From positions 862,604 to 926,603 of the forward strand of contig CM017567.1 of the NCBI GenBank assembly GCA_007844125.1: a DNA stretch of 64,000 nt, given 5' to 3'. A program made the translations under genes and the position numbers. The DNA comes from Sinonovacula constricta (Eukaryota; Mollusca; Bivalvia; Cardiida; Solecurtidae). Below the pieces are notes generated by a model that was given only the letters and a program-made list of their open reading frames with translations, was not told the DNA's origin and searched no databases. This document shows positions 1 through 11,740 of this stretch, in pieces; within the stretch, counting starts at the first letter, position 1, and each line of letters starts with the position of its first letter.

Positions 1-190
1 CAATATTAAACATGCCTTAAGCAACTATTGTAAGCTCACCTAGAGCAATTATATAAAGCTAGCCTAGAGCTATCATATTAAACTAGCCTATGGCTGCAAT
101 ATTAAACATGCCTTAAGCAACTATTGTAAGCTCACCTAGAGCAATTATATAAAGCTAGCCTATAGCATACATGTGAAGGTTGCATAGATC
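1..190. repeat. Tandem repeat, ~96-bp unit, about two copies
   Basis: The stretch starting at base 1 recurs from base 97 (both begin caatattaaacatgcc), giving a 96-bp period and nearly two copies that share the phrases gccttaagcaactattg and agagcaattatataaagc. The array probably continues left of the window. No coding potential is seen. Confidence 0.85.
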
Positions 191-1170
191 AAATATATGA
201 AGCAAGCCTTAGCAAGGGAGAATGCTCCAGTACTACTGAACTTTATAAATATATTTGGGTCTGGGGTCAACGTTTTCACCAAAGTAAATATGGATGCAGG
301 TTTACTTACTTTTACACTACAGTTTGGTAAACTATCAAGTAAATTGGCACAGCCGAAATATTTTTATCACTGTTTTTTGAAATTTTTTAAGTACATCATA
401 AATGGGTCAGTCAACATACAATAATACCAGAAGAAAACAATAGGCCCTTATTCGTGAATCTATTATCCTGTTGACAACAATTAACCCAATTCAATTGTCA
501 AGTACATATAAGAAACTAGTACTTGAAAACAATTGAATGTTTGGTTTGCTTCTCTGAAACACTGCAGTGACACATTTATGGTCCTTTACGTCCAGCAATT
601 ATTTACAGAGGAATACTCCGGGAAAGGACACTGAGTTGGATGTCCTATTAGCTGGAAGACTCCACTTGTCCCTAATAAAGTTCTTGACTGGGGTACGAAC
701 AAATGATGTGACATGTTACAATCATTAACCTGGGCGATCTTATATCTTGAGACCGACATGGGACTGTGCCGTAGCTTAACCTTGTAGTGTTTTTTAGTTG
801 GTTATGATACTTGGGCAGATGCAACAGCTGTCTATATTCTGTTTATGTGCTGCATGTAAGTCAAAGGAGTGACATACCCCAGATGATTATTTGACATTTT
901 CCTTAATATCGGTGAAGTGACACTAAATTGTCAGTCACTCCCTTCACTAAGGGTAGCAGAGCAAGGGATGATTGTATCAAGCGTTCTGGCAATTTTCACT
1001 TACTGTAGGTCACTTTAATTATGGAATATAAAGTAAAGTTTTTTAAACAATATCCAGATTAATACACTTGGACAAAGATTTCAAAGTAGTGAAATGAAAA
1101 TTAATTATTTAACATCTACATTTAAATACCATGTTGATATAAAACAGTATAGGCGAACTAGGACTGATTT
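191..1170. other. No gene recognised
   Basis: Unique-looking AT-rich sequence with only short open frames. It should lie in or downstream of the FAAH-like gene that reads leftward out of the window, but I found no further amidase exon here. Confidence 0.5.
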
Positions 1171-1178
1171 TAAGGAAT

Positions 1179-1180
<2 letters not shown>

Positions 1181-1226
<46 letters not shown>

Positions 1227-1550
1227 GCAGGCAGGCATATGTATATATATGTATATATATATATATACACATGTATATATATATAGGAAGATAGATAGAT
1301 AGAGAGATACTGTGCAGCGACATTTCTATCATTAAAGCACAGGGGTACTTATGAGTTGCACAGGGACTGAACCCGGCCGGTACATTATACTGACCCCGAC
1401 GAGTCAGGCATAATGCTGTCCCCTTAGCCCTGAGCATTAGGAGCACCACTACTACCAACTTTAAAGTCTTTGGTTTGATCTGGCCGGGTTTCAAATATGC
1501 GACCTCCCAATATGCAAGCCATCGCTCTACCACTTGAGCTATAGGGCCGG
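1181..1550 (-). mobile_element. tRNA-derived SINE (family 1) with ATCT/TA tail
   Basis: Read on the minus strand from 1550, the copy begins with a tRNA-like head (TAGCTCAAGTGGTAGAGC as A box, a worn TTGAAACCCGGCC as B box). It then carries a body that matches the plus-strand copy at 31099-31355, including the phrases AAACCAAAGACTTTAAA, TGGTAGTAGTGG and ACTGTGCAG. It ends in TA-rich sequence and a GATA/ATCT microsatellite (1181-1225), which looks like its simple-repeat tail. The open frame through it is fortuitous. Confidence 0.8.
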
Positions 1551-2388
1551 TGTAATTATGCTTATGATAACAAGCTACAAATACTTTATAGCATTAAAAC
1601 AATACAGGTTTGATAGCATTCATAAACTACAAACAATACAAATGATAAATAACAGTGACACCTATAGTGATAATGGTTGTGATAATACTGATAATGGGGA
1701 TGATTTAAAGTGTGCAATGTTAACAATTTGAAAAACTAAAAATTGAAGTAAAATAAGAATGTGACACAGTGCTCCAGATTAGCATCATTTTATCATTTTT
1801 ACAAATTGATTTTGATGTAAAACGAATTGAAATTAAAATCTTATCCTACTAAAAAAATTGGGGAAAGTGGACAACGACTGACAATTGATTTCCTCATCGT
1901 CTGTTTACAGTAAAAATAATCAAAGCAGAAATGTATATACACACCGGTTGGGCAAAACTTATAGAGTAAAAAATATGGGTACACTGTTTAATCGATAAAA
2001 TATGACTTTAGCAGTCAAATCAGATGTATGCCACATGATGTGCTTGGGTAAAAATCACCCTGTATGACAAGTGCAATGGCTGCTTCAAGGAAACTGGTTG
2101 GATAAATCTTGTAGTGAAAACTAATTGACCAAAAAATTATCTGTAGCACTGAATGTGTGAATGAAATGATGGTGCTATTATAATGATGATAAAGGTGATG
2201 GTGACTTAAGTTATGGTGACTAGAAGAGTGCATTTTAAATGCAAACTTGTGTTTTTCCCCTTTTCTATGTCATTCTTTGACAGTCAAAGAAGTGAAATCA
2301 ACACAATATTGATTTGACTTCCTTGGCTGTCAAGTACTCACAGCCAGGAACAGTCATTTAAGATTGAAATAAAACAACAACAGCCTAC

Positions 2389-5300
2389 CTGGATATAGTA
2401 ATTCTCCTTGAGGCTAACTGGTATCCCATACAAAGGTTTGTCGGAGTGAGTGGATCTCAAGGATTTGGCAATGGTCTTTAAAGAGAAATGTGTGAGCCTC
2501 CTTTAAACATTAAATACAGTTACAATTTGTAATGGTATATCAATAGAAACATCAGCACCTCCATTATATACAGTAACAGGGACTATCTGTAATGGTATAT
2601 CAATAGAAACATCAGCACCTCCATTATATACAGTTACAGGGACTATCTGTAATGGTATATCAATAGAAACATCAGCACCTCCATTATATACAGTAACAGG
2701 GACTATCTGTAATGGTATATCAATAGAAACATCAGCACCTCCATTACATACAGTTACAGGGACTTTCTGTAATGGTATATCAATAGAAACATCAGCACCT
2801 CCATTATATACAGTTACAGGGACTATCTGTAATGGTAAATCAATACAAACATCAGCACCTCCATTATATACAGTTACAGGGACTTTCTGTATATATACAG
2901 TAACAGGGACTATCTGTAATGGTATATCAGTACAAACATCAGCACCTCAATTATATACAGTTACAGGGACTATATGTAATGGTATATCAATAGAAACATC
3001 AGCACCTCCATCATATACAGTTACAGGGACTTTCTGTATATATACAGTAACAGGGTCTATCTGTAATGGTATATCAGTACAAACATCAGCACCTCCATTA
3101 TATACAGTTACAGGGCTATCTGTAATGGTATATCAATAGAAACATCGGCACCTCCATTATATACAGTTACAGGGTCTATCTGTAATGGTATATCAATAGA
3201 AACATCGGCACCTCCATTATATACAGTAACAGGGTCTATCTGTAATGGTATATCAATAGAAACATCAGCACCTCCATTATATACAGTAACAGGGTCTATC
3301 TGTAATGGTATATAAATAGAAACATGGGCACCTCCATTATATACAGTAACAGGGTCTATCTGTAATGGTATATCAATAGAAACATCGGCACCTCCATTAT
3401 ATACAGTAACAGGGTCTATCTGTAATGGTATATCAATAGAAACATCGGCACCTCCATCATATACAGTTACAGGGACTATCTGTAATGGTATATAAATAGA
3501 AACATCAGCACCTCCATCATATACAGTAACAGGGTCTATCTGTAATGGTATATAAATAAAAACATCAGCACCTCCATCATATACAGTAACAGGGTCTATC
3601 TGTAATGGTATATAAATAGAAACATCAGCACCTCCATCATATACAGTAACAGGGTCTATCTGTAATGGTATATCAATAGAAACATCGGCACCTCCATTAT
3701 ATACAGTAACAGGGTCTATCTGTAATGGTATATCAATAGAAACATCAGCACCTCCATTATATACAGTAACAGGGACTTTCTGTAATGGTATATAAATTGA
3801 AACATCAGCACCTCCATCATATACAGTAACAGGGTCTATCTGTAATGGTATATCAATAGAAACATCGGCACCTCCATTATATACAGTTACAGGGACTATC
3901 TGTAATGGTATATCAATAGAAACATCGGCACCTCCATTATATACAGTAACAGGGTCTATCTGTAATGGTATATCAATAGAAACATCAGCACCTCCATTAT
4001 ATACAGTAACAGGGACTTTCTGTAATGGTATATAAATTGAAACATCAGCACCTCCATCATATACAGTAACAGGGTCTATCTGTAATGGTATATCAATAGA
4101 AACATCGGCACCTCCATTATATACAGTTACAGGGACTATCTGTAATGGTATATCAATAGAAACATCGGCACCTCCATTATATACAGTAACAGGGTCTATC
4201 TGTAATGGTATATCAATAGAAACATCAGCACCTCCATTATATACAGTAACAGGGACTTTCTGTAATGGTATATAAATTGAAACATCAGCACCTCCATCAT
4301 ATACAGTAACAGGGTCTATCTGTAATGGTATATCAATAGAAACATTGGCACCTCCATTATATACAGTTACAGGGACTATCTGTAATGGTATATCAGTACA
4401 AACATCAGCACCTCCATTATATACAGTAACAGGGTCTATCTGTAATGGTATATCAATAGAAACATCGGCACCTCCATAACATACAGTTACAGGGACTATC
4501 TGTAATGGTATATCAATAGAAACATCAGCACCTCCATCATATACAGTAACAGGGTCTATCTGTAATGGTATATCAATAGAAACATCAGCACCTCCATAAC
4601 ATACAGTTACAGGGACTATCTGTAATGGTATATCAATAGAAACATCGGCACCTCCATTACATACAGTTGTAGGGACTATCTGTAAAGGTATATCAATAGA
4701 AACATCAGCACCTCCATTATATACAGTAACAGGGTCTATCTGTAATGGTATATCAATAGAATAAGAATATATGACAAAGTCCTATGAGTATTGCAACATA
4801 TACCAAACTCCGAAAAGGCGCAGAACAAAGGTATTTCACATGCAAGCCAAGCGAAAAGTAAGAACAAAACATCTATCTGTAATGGTATATCAATAGAAAC
4901 ACCAGCACCTCCATTACATAGTACAGTAACAGGGATGGTCTGTAAGCCTGACCCTTAAGACTTATGGAGAAAAATACAAATACATTGATGAGACTTATTT
5001 AACCCACAAGAGGGTTGTTACCTAAGTAGAAAGAAGCATGTATTGAATAAAGTGATAATGTCCAGTTCACCATAACTGGTTAACAGATGAAAGTGCTTTT
5101 GTAAACCTTGCTATCCCTGGTCAAAAGGAAAATATTTTCTACATACCTCTGCCTCCTTAACAGGTTCCACCATGAAGTTAAGTCTGTTGTTTTGCTCTAG
5201 AGCCTGAAAAAGTAATACTTTTTTTTTCAAATAAAGTTCACGTCATTAAATGAAAATGACAAATAATATTAGTTTAAAAAATTAAATGACGGTAAATGTA

Positions 5301-8300
5301 TATATACATAGCAATATAATTGTCTTTAAAAATATGCTAATGGGATTTCTTGATACTTGTTTTTGAAAATGCATTTAATTAAAAACTAATTAAAGCCTTA
5401 ACCAAAAAATATCTGTCTATACTGTTTACAAACATATACGAGGGGTGTTCAATAAATACGAGGAAAAGTGCTGCCATACTTTTAATACTCATGGGAAATT
5501 TACATTTTGTAAATAAATAAAGTTAACATATACACAAAATTTCAGTAAAATTGGATGAAAATTAATTATAAAATTACATGTATTTCTATGGTAATCGCAG
5601 TAAAACCGGCTCAACATTGTAACGACGACACGCTCAACACATGTGCAAATGTCACCTACAACACACACCTAGTCCTTCTCAAAATACTCCCCATGACAAT
5701 ATTTGCTGTATATTTTCAAGATATGTCTGTCCTTAATATTGTGTAAGTTTATTTCAGTTAACTTAACAAGTAGGGAAATGGTGACTCTTTTCCGCATATT
5801 TATTGAACACTCCTCCTATAGTACATACAGTTTACAGGAGACACAATGCAGTCTTCCCTGTTATAGCACAAGGACTGACATGAAATCACCAAAGTTTGAA
5901 CAAAACTCACTTCAGGGGTCAAGTGGTTTTGATTGGCTTCTTAATTAGATACAGAATTAACACCATTTCCAGCTGTCATAAGTGAAGAATACCCTTGACA
6001 CGTCTTTTTAGAACCAACGGTCAGCTGAAAGACCTCCCCATAGGAAAAATTTGTTCCACGCTAGAACTTGAACCCATGCAGTGAGATTTCGTTTTTTTGT
6101 TTTTGTTGCATAGCACCGACACAATTATGGTGATATTGGTGACATCCAGTTAATTATTGGTGGAGGAAGACTTATGTCTGGGTAGAACCACGGGCACACT
6201 GCAGGTTACCTAGAAAACCTTCCAATATGAAAATTCGTGTCTCGATTGGGACTACAAATGTCATGGTAAGGGGCTGAGGAGTTAAAGGTTTGCAACTAAC
6301 CACCCGGCCACGGGTACCTCCTGCAGTTAAGATACTGAAAATCTATAATCCAAGACTAGATGTATTTTCTTTGCAATTATGAAAAGGAACTACAAACCTA
6401 TATATGTATATATTTAAAAACGATACTGACCATGACCTGGTATTTATGTAACACGTCTACCGGCATTAGTGAGCCGTTTCTCATTTCATTGCGTAACTCA
6501 CTAAATGGAAGACGTAATATTTTCTGCTCAAGTCTTGTGCTTTTTTTCTGTATAAAAAAACAACAAACCATTATTGCCACAGGTATATCTTTTCTTTCTT
6601 TTTTTAATAAATGAGAAGCATAGTTTAAGTATTTCTAAAAAGAAATAAAGATTATTGTTTTGTTCTTTTGATGCATGACAAACATAATTATAGTAATAAA
6701 CTACTGGAGACATCCAGTGCCAATTATCAGTGTATGACGACCTTTACAAATGTAGGGATAGAAGCACTGCTGCAATAAGCAGTTTATGGTTTACAGCATC
6801 ATGTGGTAGATTATAGAGTAAATACCCTTTATCTATAAAAGAATATGTTTGTTTACTATGACTTATTGATCACACTGTCAAAATTATGCCATTTTATAAA
6901 TGTATTAAGATTTAGACATTCTTAGATTAATTTAAAGCTGCTACTCAATTTAGTTATAACCACTGGGCTCGACATGAACGATCGTCCAACTGCCTGGGGC
7001 AACAAAAAACCTCGAGGGTGCAACATGTTTTTGTCACACATTGTCCAACTAAAAAACAACACTAAATTATTTATCCATTAATTAAATCCAATGTTTGGCT
7101 AATTTTAATCAGTGTAATTAACGCTTGGTCTCCATATTGCATTATGACAGTTAAGCAAAAAACGGATTGAGCGATGTGCATACATGTATAACATAGTCTG
7201 TTTCACCATTTGATTTCCACATTACTCATGTCACATTTGAAAAACGGATTGAGCAATGTGCATATATCATAGTCTGTTACACCATTTGATTTTCACATTA
7301 CTCAGGTCACATTTGAAAAACCGATTGAGCAATGTGCATATAACATAGTCTGTTACACCATTTGATTTCCACATTACTCAGGTCACATTTGAAAATCGGA
7401 TTGAGCAATGTGCATATAACATAGTCTGTTACACCATTTGATTTTCACATTACTCAGGTCACATTTGAAAAACGGATTGAGCAATGTGCATATAACATAT
7501 ACTCAGCCAAAAAAGAAACCTTACAGTGTATGTTTTTTCTTTTTTTTCAGTAACCAGATATCCGAATCTGGAAATGATTGTTGGACATGTTAAAGACATG
7601 CATATCCAACACAGATAGCATTTTGTTTATTGGTTATGTTTTAAATTTGTTTAAATACTGTTTTTTCATTCATAGGGGTCAAAATTAAATTTATCAGTTT
7701 TTAATTGGTGACATTGAAACATTTTATGACGGATGCCGACCATTTCATTTGCATTTGAATCATGTTTGAGTATTCTGTTTTTGAAATCAATATCTGTTAT
7801 GTCCACCGTTTGCTCTAATCAGTTTATCTACCCGTCGACGCATCGAATTGACGTAACGTTGAACGAGCCTATTGGAAAGGTTGTCCCTTTCAATGATCAA
7901 GGCATTTGTCAACTGCTGGATATTTTGTGGAGCATGTATACTGCGAACGTTTCTGCCAAGCACGACCCAGATATGCTCAATCGGATTCATATCTGGAGAC
8001 ATTGCTGGCCATTGCATGACGTTGACGTTGGATGCAGCAAAGTGAGCGCGTGTAATTCTTGCAGTGTGAGGACGGGCATTGTCATGTTGAAAAACAGCTG
8101 GAGCATTTCTCAAGAAAGGAATAGCTTCTGCGTTTAGGACATTGTTGATGTATCTCTGGGTGTTTAAGTTGCCACGCAGAACAATAAGCCTGGTTTTCTG
8201 TCCCCCCATTATCCCGCCCCAAACCATTACACCCCCGCCGCCAAAACGGTCATGTTGTCTTACACAGACTGGAGCGAACCGTTCACCTTTACGACGATAA

Positions 8301-9784
8301 ACGTGTACACGGCCGTCGGCATGGCTTAGATTAAACCGTGACTCGTCCGCAAGACAGTGTTCCAGTCACGTCAACGCCAGTTGCGGTGCGCACGTGCCCA
8401 TCCAAGGCGGGCGCGGCGATGGCGTAACGTAAGTATACCACCAGTATATGGACGTCGCGCTCTAATTGGGCGCCTTTGTGTGCGCAACCGATTGCGAATT
8501 GTCTGAGCACAGACGTTATACGCCGGTGCCGTCAACGTCGCGGGTGTGAACCTGTTACGTAAGTGCAATAGGACAATGGCGCGATCGTCCCTTTGGCTAG
8601 TTGCTCTTGGTCTACCCGACATTGGACGATCGTGAACATCACCTGTATGCCTAAAACGCCTAACAAGATCATGAATTGTGGTACGGCTGCAATTAAACGT
8701 CCTACTAACGTCAACAACGGAAACTCCACCCTGGATCATTCCAATAGCCCGATTTCTCTCGGCCTCTGACAATCGCGGCATTGTAAAACCTGTCAATTTG
8801 AGATGTGAATTTATCTGTGCGCTTACTGAAGACATGTACAGTGTTTTGTAACAATGACTATCGGTTACCATACCGCGTGCACGAGGTTCACGTGCAAAAA
8901 CTGAATTTTTACGCTCGCTTGAATACCACTGATACCATGAGTGCAATATGGTTAACGTGTAGAGTGAATCGATAGTAAAATGTTCTGACACATACATGTT
9001 TTGATTTAAATAAGATATATTGAAAATATCTTAATATTAAAAGTGTAAGGTTTCTTTTTTGGCTGAGTATAGTCTGTTACACCATTTGATTTTCACATTA
9101 ATCAGGTCACATTTGAAAAACGGATTGAGCAATGTGCATATAACATAGTCTGTTACACCATTTGATTTTCACATTACTCAGGTCACATTAACCAATATTC
9201 ACCAAGCTAATGCAAACCAGTCAAAAATCCAATGAAGTTATGCATTTGTCTTAATTTTCAAATTTGGTTTGAATTTATCACCATGTAATTTTAAATATGT
9301 TGTTCAATTAATACAATGAAAAATATAACATTAAGATTATTTAAAAAAAAGTAAATATTAGAAATAATAAATAAAATGTGAATACAACGTTGCAGTGGCT
9401 CTGCTATGATGATGAAAAAGAGGTACATACTTTTTATACATAATTTAGGCAAGTCAAAGTCTTTGATGGGCAACTTAAATTTCAGGAAGGTTGCCAGACT
9501 GGGCAACCACATACAAAAGTTAAGCCCTTATCCATGAAATGATAAAATAAATTGAAACATGAATATGTTATGGCTTATTTTGGCCTTTTTCTTTTTTGAA
9601 GGAGGAAAGCAACATGAAATTATCTGCAGAGAAACAAGAGGCAGGAGGATGTCCAAAGCTGAAACAAATGTAATATGATTATATTTTTATTCCAGGTTGT
9701 TTTGTTTTTTTTGTTGGTTGTTTTTGGTTGTGGTGGGAAAAATACATGTTAAATAAATGCATTGAAATAGAAGGAACTAGAAAT

Positions 9785-9821
<37 letters not shown>

Positions 9822-11008
9822 AGTGAGCAAGTAGGATTAGTATAGCAACATCCAGCTATTTTGCTGGAGGAAGACCCCAGACAAATGTCTTGGTAGAACC
9901 ACTAACTCACTGCAGGTCAGCTGGAAGACCTTCCAACATTAAGCCCTGCAACCTAAACTGGGCTTGAACCCACATGTCGAAAAGCTAAGCAGTCAGGAGT
10001 TACCATCGTAGGATACCCACGGTTGATTCTATTACGTTACTCTCCATTCATCACCCGTGGGCAAATTGCTACTCATTTCGTCGCTTTGTTTACTATGAAA
10101 TGCCGCAATCCGATTGGTTCGCTGAGACCATCCAGCGAATCTGCCAACCAATCAAGTTTACGCTTTCATACCACTTGGATAGCATTGTCGTAAGTTTATT
10201 TACACACAAATTACAAGCAAGGTCACTGTCTTCATGGGCAAGGATACCAATTTCGTTAAAAACCGACATGTATTTTTCAATACTTGCTGGAGTGCCCAAA
10301 GATCTGTAAGAACATTTGCCGGAGATCGCTGACAGACATATTTTACACTTGCGATGCTCTGTACCGGTCGCCATGTTTACGTTCTCAGGTCACCATATTG
10401 ATCTTCCGATTGAAGAGTATTTAATTTTGTAACCTATCATCTGATTTGATAATGTCTGTTCTGTTCTATTCAAACAGAATGACGAAATGAGTAGCAATTT
10501 GCCCACGGGTGATGAATGGAGAGTAACGTTACAGAATCAACCGTGGGTATCTGACGATGAGGAGTTACAAGTTGGCAACACTTCCACTACAACGCCATGA
10601 AATTTCCAAGCTCATAGATACATAATGTAAACAAAGGTACTTTGATTACAAAAATAATCAATATACAACTTTTAAACAACATCAAAAGATGGGAATTCCA
10701 CATGCTTAGGGAAGAATGGGCTCTTTATTATGGAAAACAAGATGCCTTTATTCGACATATTATAGTTACATTTGAAGAAAAGCCCTGCTTACCTCTTCTA
10801 TGTTGAGTTTATTTTCCAGTTGCTTGATAGAGTCTTGACATTCTTTTTGTTTCTTATTTATCCTCCTTTGAATCGCTTTCGTTTTCCATATGTATGATAT
10901 CACCAGGTAAGTAGAACCTACTACTAGAGTAGATACTGCAATTTTCCTCAGTGTTTGTTGGAGATCGTTCATTTCCATCATAGCTCAATATTCATGGAAC
11001 TTGAGAGT
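2389..11008 (-). CDS. Fatty-acid amide hydrolase-like enzyme, 5' part (4 exons, continues left)
   Basis: Four minus-strand exons join in phase 0. Exon 1 is 11008-10793 (acceptor ttttttccag at its 5' edge, ATG at 10981, donor GAG|GTAAGC). Exon 2 is 6547-6437, exon 3 5203-5147 and exon 4 2475-2389. Exon 1 encodes 63 residues with one N-terminal membrane helix (about 14-31) and a basic coiled stretch. Exon 2 carries LRLPFSELRNEM and VLHKYQ, exon 3 ALEQNNRLNF and exon 4 LYGIPVSLKEN. The order and spacing match the N-terminal third of FAAH, a membrane-anchored amidase-signature enzyme that hydrolyses fatty-acid amides. The lysine of VSLKE falls at residue 142, the position of the catalytic Lys of mammalian FAAH. 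The Ser residues of the Ser-Ser-Lys triad and the Gly/Ser-rich amidase signature lie outside the window. The acceptor before the ATG implies an upstream 5'UTR exon. The 60-bp minisatellite, SINEs and DNA elements between 2.5 and 10.6 kb are intronic. Confidence 0.8.
2500..4765. repeat. 60-bp minisatellite, ~37 copies, with a 240-bp higher-order unit
   Basis: Units of 60 bp (tctgtaatggtatatcaata, then aaacatcagcacctccatta, then tatacagtaacagggtctat) run head to tail, differing by a few bases; a few 5' units have short indels. A four-unit pattern of 240 bp repeats three times (3721-3960, 3961-4200, 4201-4440), which indicates recent block duplication. A single further unit stands apart at 4871-4935. 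The array lies in the intron between exons 3 and 4 of the FAAH-like gene. Confidence 0.95.
5439..5816. mobile_element. Non-autonomous mariner/Tc1-type MITE, 378 bp
   Basis: The ends are inverted repeats of about 32 bp: cgaggggtgttcaataaata at 5439, and the reverse complement of aatatttattgaacactcc-type sequence ending at 5816. TA lies directly outside both ends, as expected for a mariner/Tc1 insertion. The interior has no usable transposase frame, so it is a deletion derivative mobilised in trans. It sits in an intron of the FAAH-like gene. Confidence 0.75.
5970..6090 (-). mobile_element. Partial SINE (family 3)
   Basis: The phrase gaaccaacggtcagctgaaa followed by gacctcc and a worn gaacttgaaccc resembles the tRNA-proximal half of the family 3 SINEs at 6093, 9835 and 23527. 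It is truncated and directly abuts the next copy. Confidence 0.45.
6093..6325 (-). mobile_element. tRNA-derived SINE (family 3)
   Basis: It shares a body with the copies at 9835, 19015 and 23527: gacatccagt, ggaggaagac, gaaccac, ctgcaggttacct and aaccttccaa. A T/G-rich stretch (gtttttttgtttttgttgca) at the left end corresponds to the A-rich tail on the minus strand. The tRNA-like head at the right is worn. Confidence 0.7.
7500..9069 (-). mobile_element. Tc1-like DNA transposon, 1570 bp, TA target duplication
   Basis: The 26-bp terminal inverted repeats (tactcagccaaaaaagaaac, then cttaca) are identical at both ends. TA flanks them at 7498-7499 and 9070-9071. Removing the element and one TA restores the 76-bp satellite unit (aacatagtctgtt), which is direct proof of insertion. 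It contains one transposase gene on the minus strand. Confidence 0.97.
7787..8781 (-). pseudogene. Tc1-like DD34E transposase, disrupted
   Basis: The likely start is the ATG at 8781 (MPRLSEAERNRAIG), inside a longer open frame. The N-terminal half has helix-turn-helix DNA-binding segments (MIQGGVSVVDVSRTFNCS and RRFRHTGDVHDRP). The C-terminal half, after 8370, holds the DDE core: DESRF with the first Asp, HDNARPHTA with the second, and MNPIEHIW with the Glu, separated from the second Asp by 34 residues (DD34E). Between the halves (about 8345-8370) the frame breaks with an in-frame TGA and a small deletion, so this copy cannot make a full enzyme. The intact terminal repeats suggest a fairly recent copy that could still be moved in trans. 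Confidence 0.93.
9786..9818. repeat. (TA)n microsatellite
   Basis: About 33 bases of alternating T and A next to the tail side of the family 3 SINE that follows. Confidence 0.9.
10004..10560 (-). mobile_element. 557-bp inverted-repeat DNA element, 8-bp TSD, carrying a zinc-finger exon
   Basis: GGAGTTAC stands directly outside both ends (9996-10003 and 10561-10568). The ends are near-perfect inverted repeats of about 75 bp (ggatacccacggttgatt, ccattcatcacccgtgggca and ctactcatttcgtc on the left; the reverse complement at 10481-10560). An 8-bp TSD is typical of hAT and P-like elements; no transposase is present, so the superfamily is not settled. The interior holds one minus-strand reading frame. 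Confidence 0.9.
10093..10374 (-). CDS. ZAD-like C2C2 zinc-finger exon inside the DNA element
   Basis: A 93-codon frame starts at the ATG at 10374 (MATGTEHRKCKICL). It has two CxxC pairs, CKIC near residue 10 and CNLC near residue 54, with hydrophobic spacing resembling the zinc-associated (ZAD) fold. A plausible splice donor (AAGTG|GTATGA) follows the domain, after LSKW, so the last 25 or so codons may be intron. The simplest reading is the first exon of a transposon gene kept in an internally deleted copy; a captured host exon is the alternative. No function is assigned beyond probable zinc binding. Confidence 0.5.
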   Translation of the reverse strand: MATGTEHRKCKICLSAISGKCSYRSLGTPASIEKYMSVFNEIGILAHEDSDLACNLCVNKLTTMLSKWYESVNLIGWQIRWMVSANQSDCGIS

Positions 11009-11740
11009 CTGGAAAAAAATCAGTGGAAAATGAAACGAAGGGCTAAAAGTTATTATTCTTTATTAACTACAGTCCATGTAACTGCTAATTTTTAGTAAAT
11101 CTATGCTGGTGATGTTGTTGGGCAGGGTTTGACATATAGAGGATCTAACACAAGTTGTCATTTAATGCAACAATTTATTACACAAGTTCAGGATGTGAAA
11201 GTGAAAGTAAGCAAGCCTATACAACTTTATGAAATTTTAACAACAATACTGAAATAGGTAAAATAGTGGCATGAAACTATCTAAATTATGATGACATTGA
11301 TGATGTTATCAATCAAAACGCTGTTTTACACTAGTGTTATATAACAAAATATGTAATGGGTGTATTGAATGGAAAGCAAGGGGAATCATGTGATAAAAGT
11401 AGAAGATAGATTAATTTAAATATGAAAAAAGTAAAATGCATCAAGGAAGTACACATGATATGATTTATATCCAACAAAATAGGCAAAATATACACATATA
11501 ATGAAAAACAATATAACAACAAACATTTCAATCCTGCTTATTTATAGATTCGGAAGGAATGAACATTTAAATTTCATGATTTTACTGCCTGACATTTTAG
11601 GTAGTGCTCCAAGCCATCTTTATTTTAGACTTAAGCAAGTGTTTAAGCAGAAATAGCCAAAATTCCCTATTTATTATTCCCTTATTTGCTAATTATAACA
11701 GATTTATGCAGTAGTTTCAAGATGAACTGCTAGAGTCATA
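11009..11740. other. Upstream region / 5'UTR intron of the FAAH-like gene
   Basis: AT-rich sequence without a convincing exon. Because exon 1 of the FAAH-like gene begins at a splice acceptor, this is probably intron between it and an unplaced 5'UTR exon. Confidence 0.5.

Larger units (their letters stand above)
7145..9195. repeat. 76-bp tandem satellite, interrupted by a Tc1 insertion
   Basis: The marker catagtctgtt recurs at 7192, 7268, 7344 and 7420, an exact 76-bp period. The unit continues through atttgattttcacattactc and aacggattgagcaatgtgca. The fifth unit is split at TA by the Tc1 element at 7500-9069 and resumes at 9070, with further units to about 9195. Confidence 0.92.
9835..10610 (-). 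mobile_element. SINE (family 3) split by a later DNA element
   Basis: The left part (9835-10003) has the family body: caacatccagctat, ggaggaagacccc, ggtagaaccac and ctggaagaccttcca. The right part (10561 to about 10610: ggagttacaagttggcaaca) continues the sequence seen after gaggagtt in the copy at 6093. A 557-bp inverted-repeat element with an 8-bp duplication separates them, so the SINE is the older insertion. Confidence 0.75.

Noticed and set aside
1105..1533. 142-codon frame on the minus strand
   Set aside because: It runs through a SINE and its simple-repeat tail; the peptide is a translation of ATCT/TA repeats.
2500..4765. Regular 60-bp spacing suggestive of a CRISPR array
   Set aside because: The whole unit is repeated, with no unique spacers, and the surroundings are eukaryotic with introns. 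It is a minisatellite.
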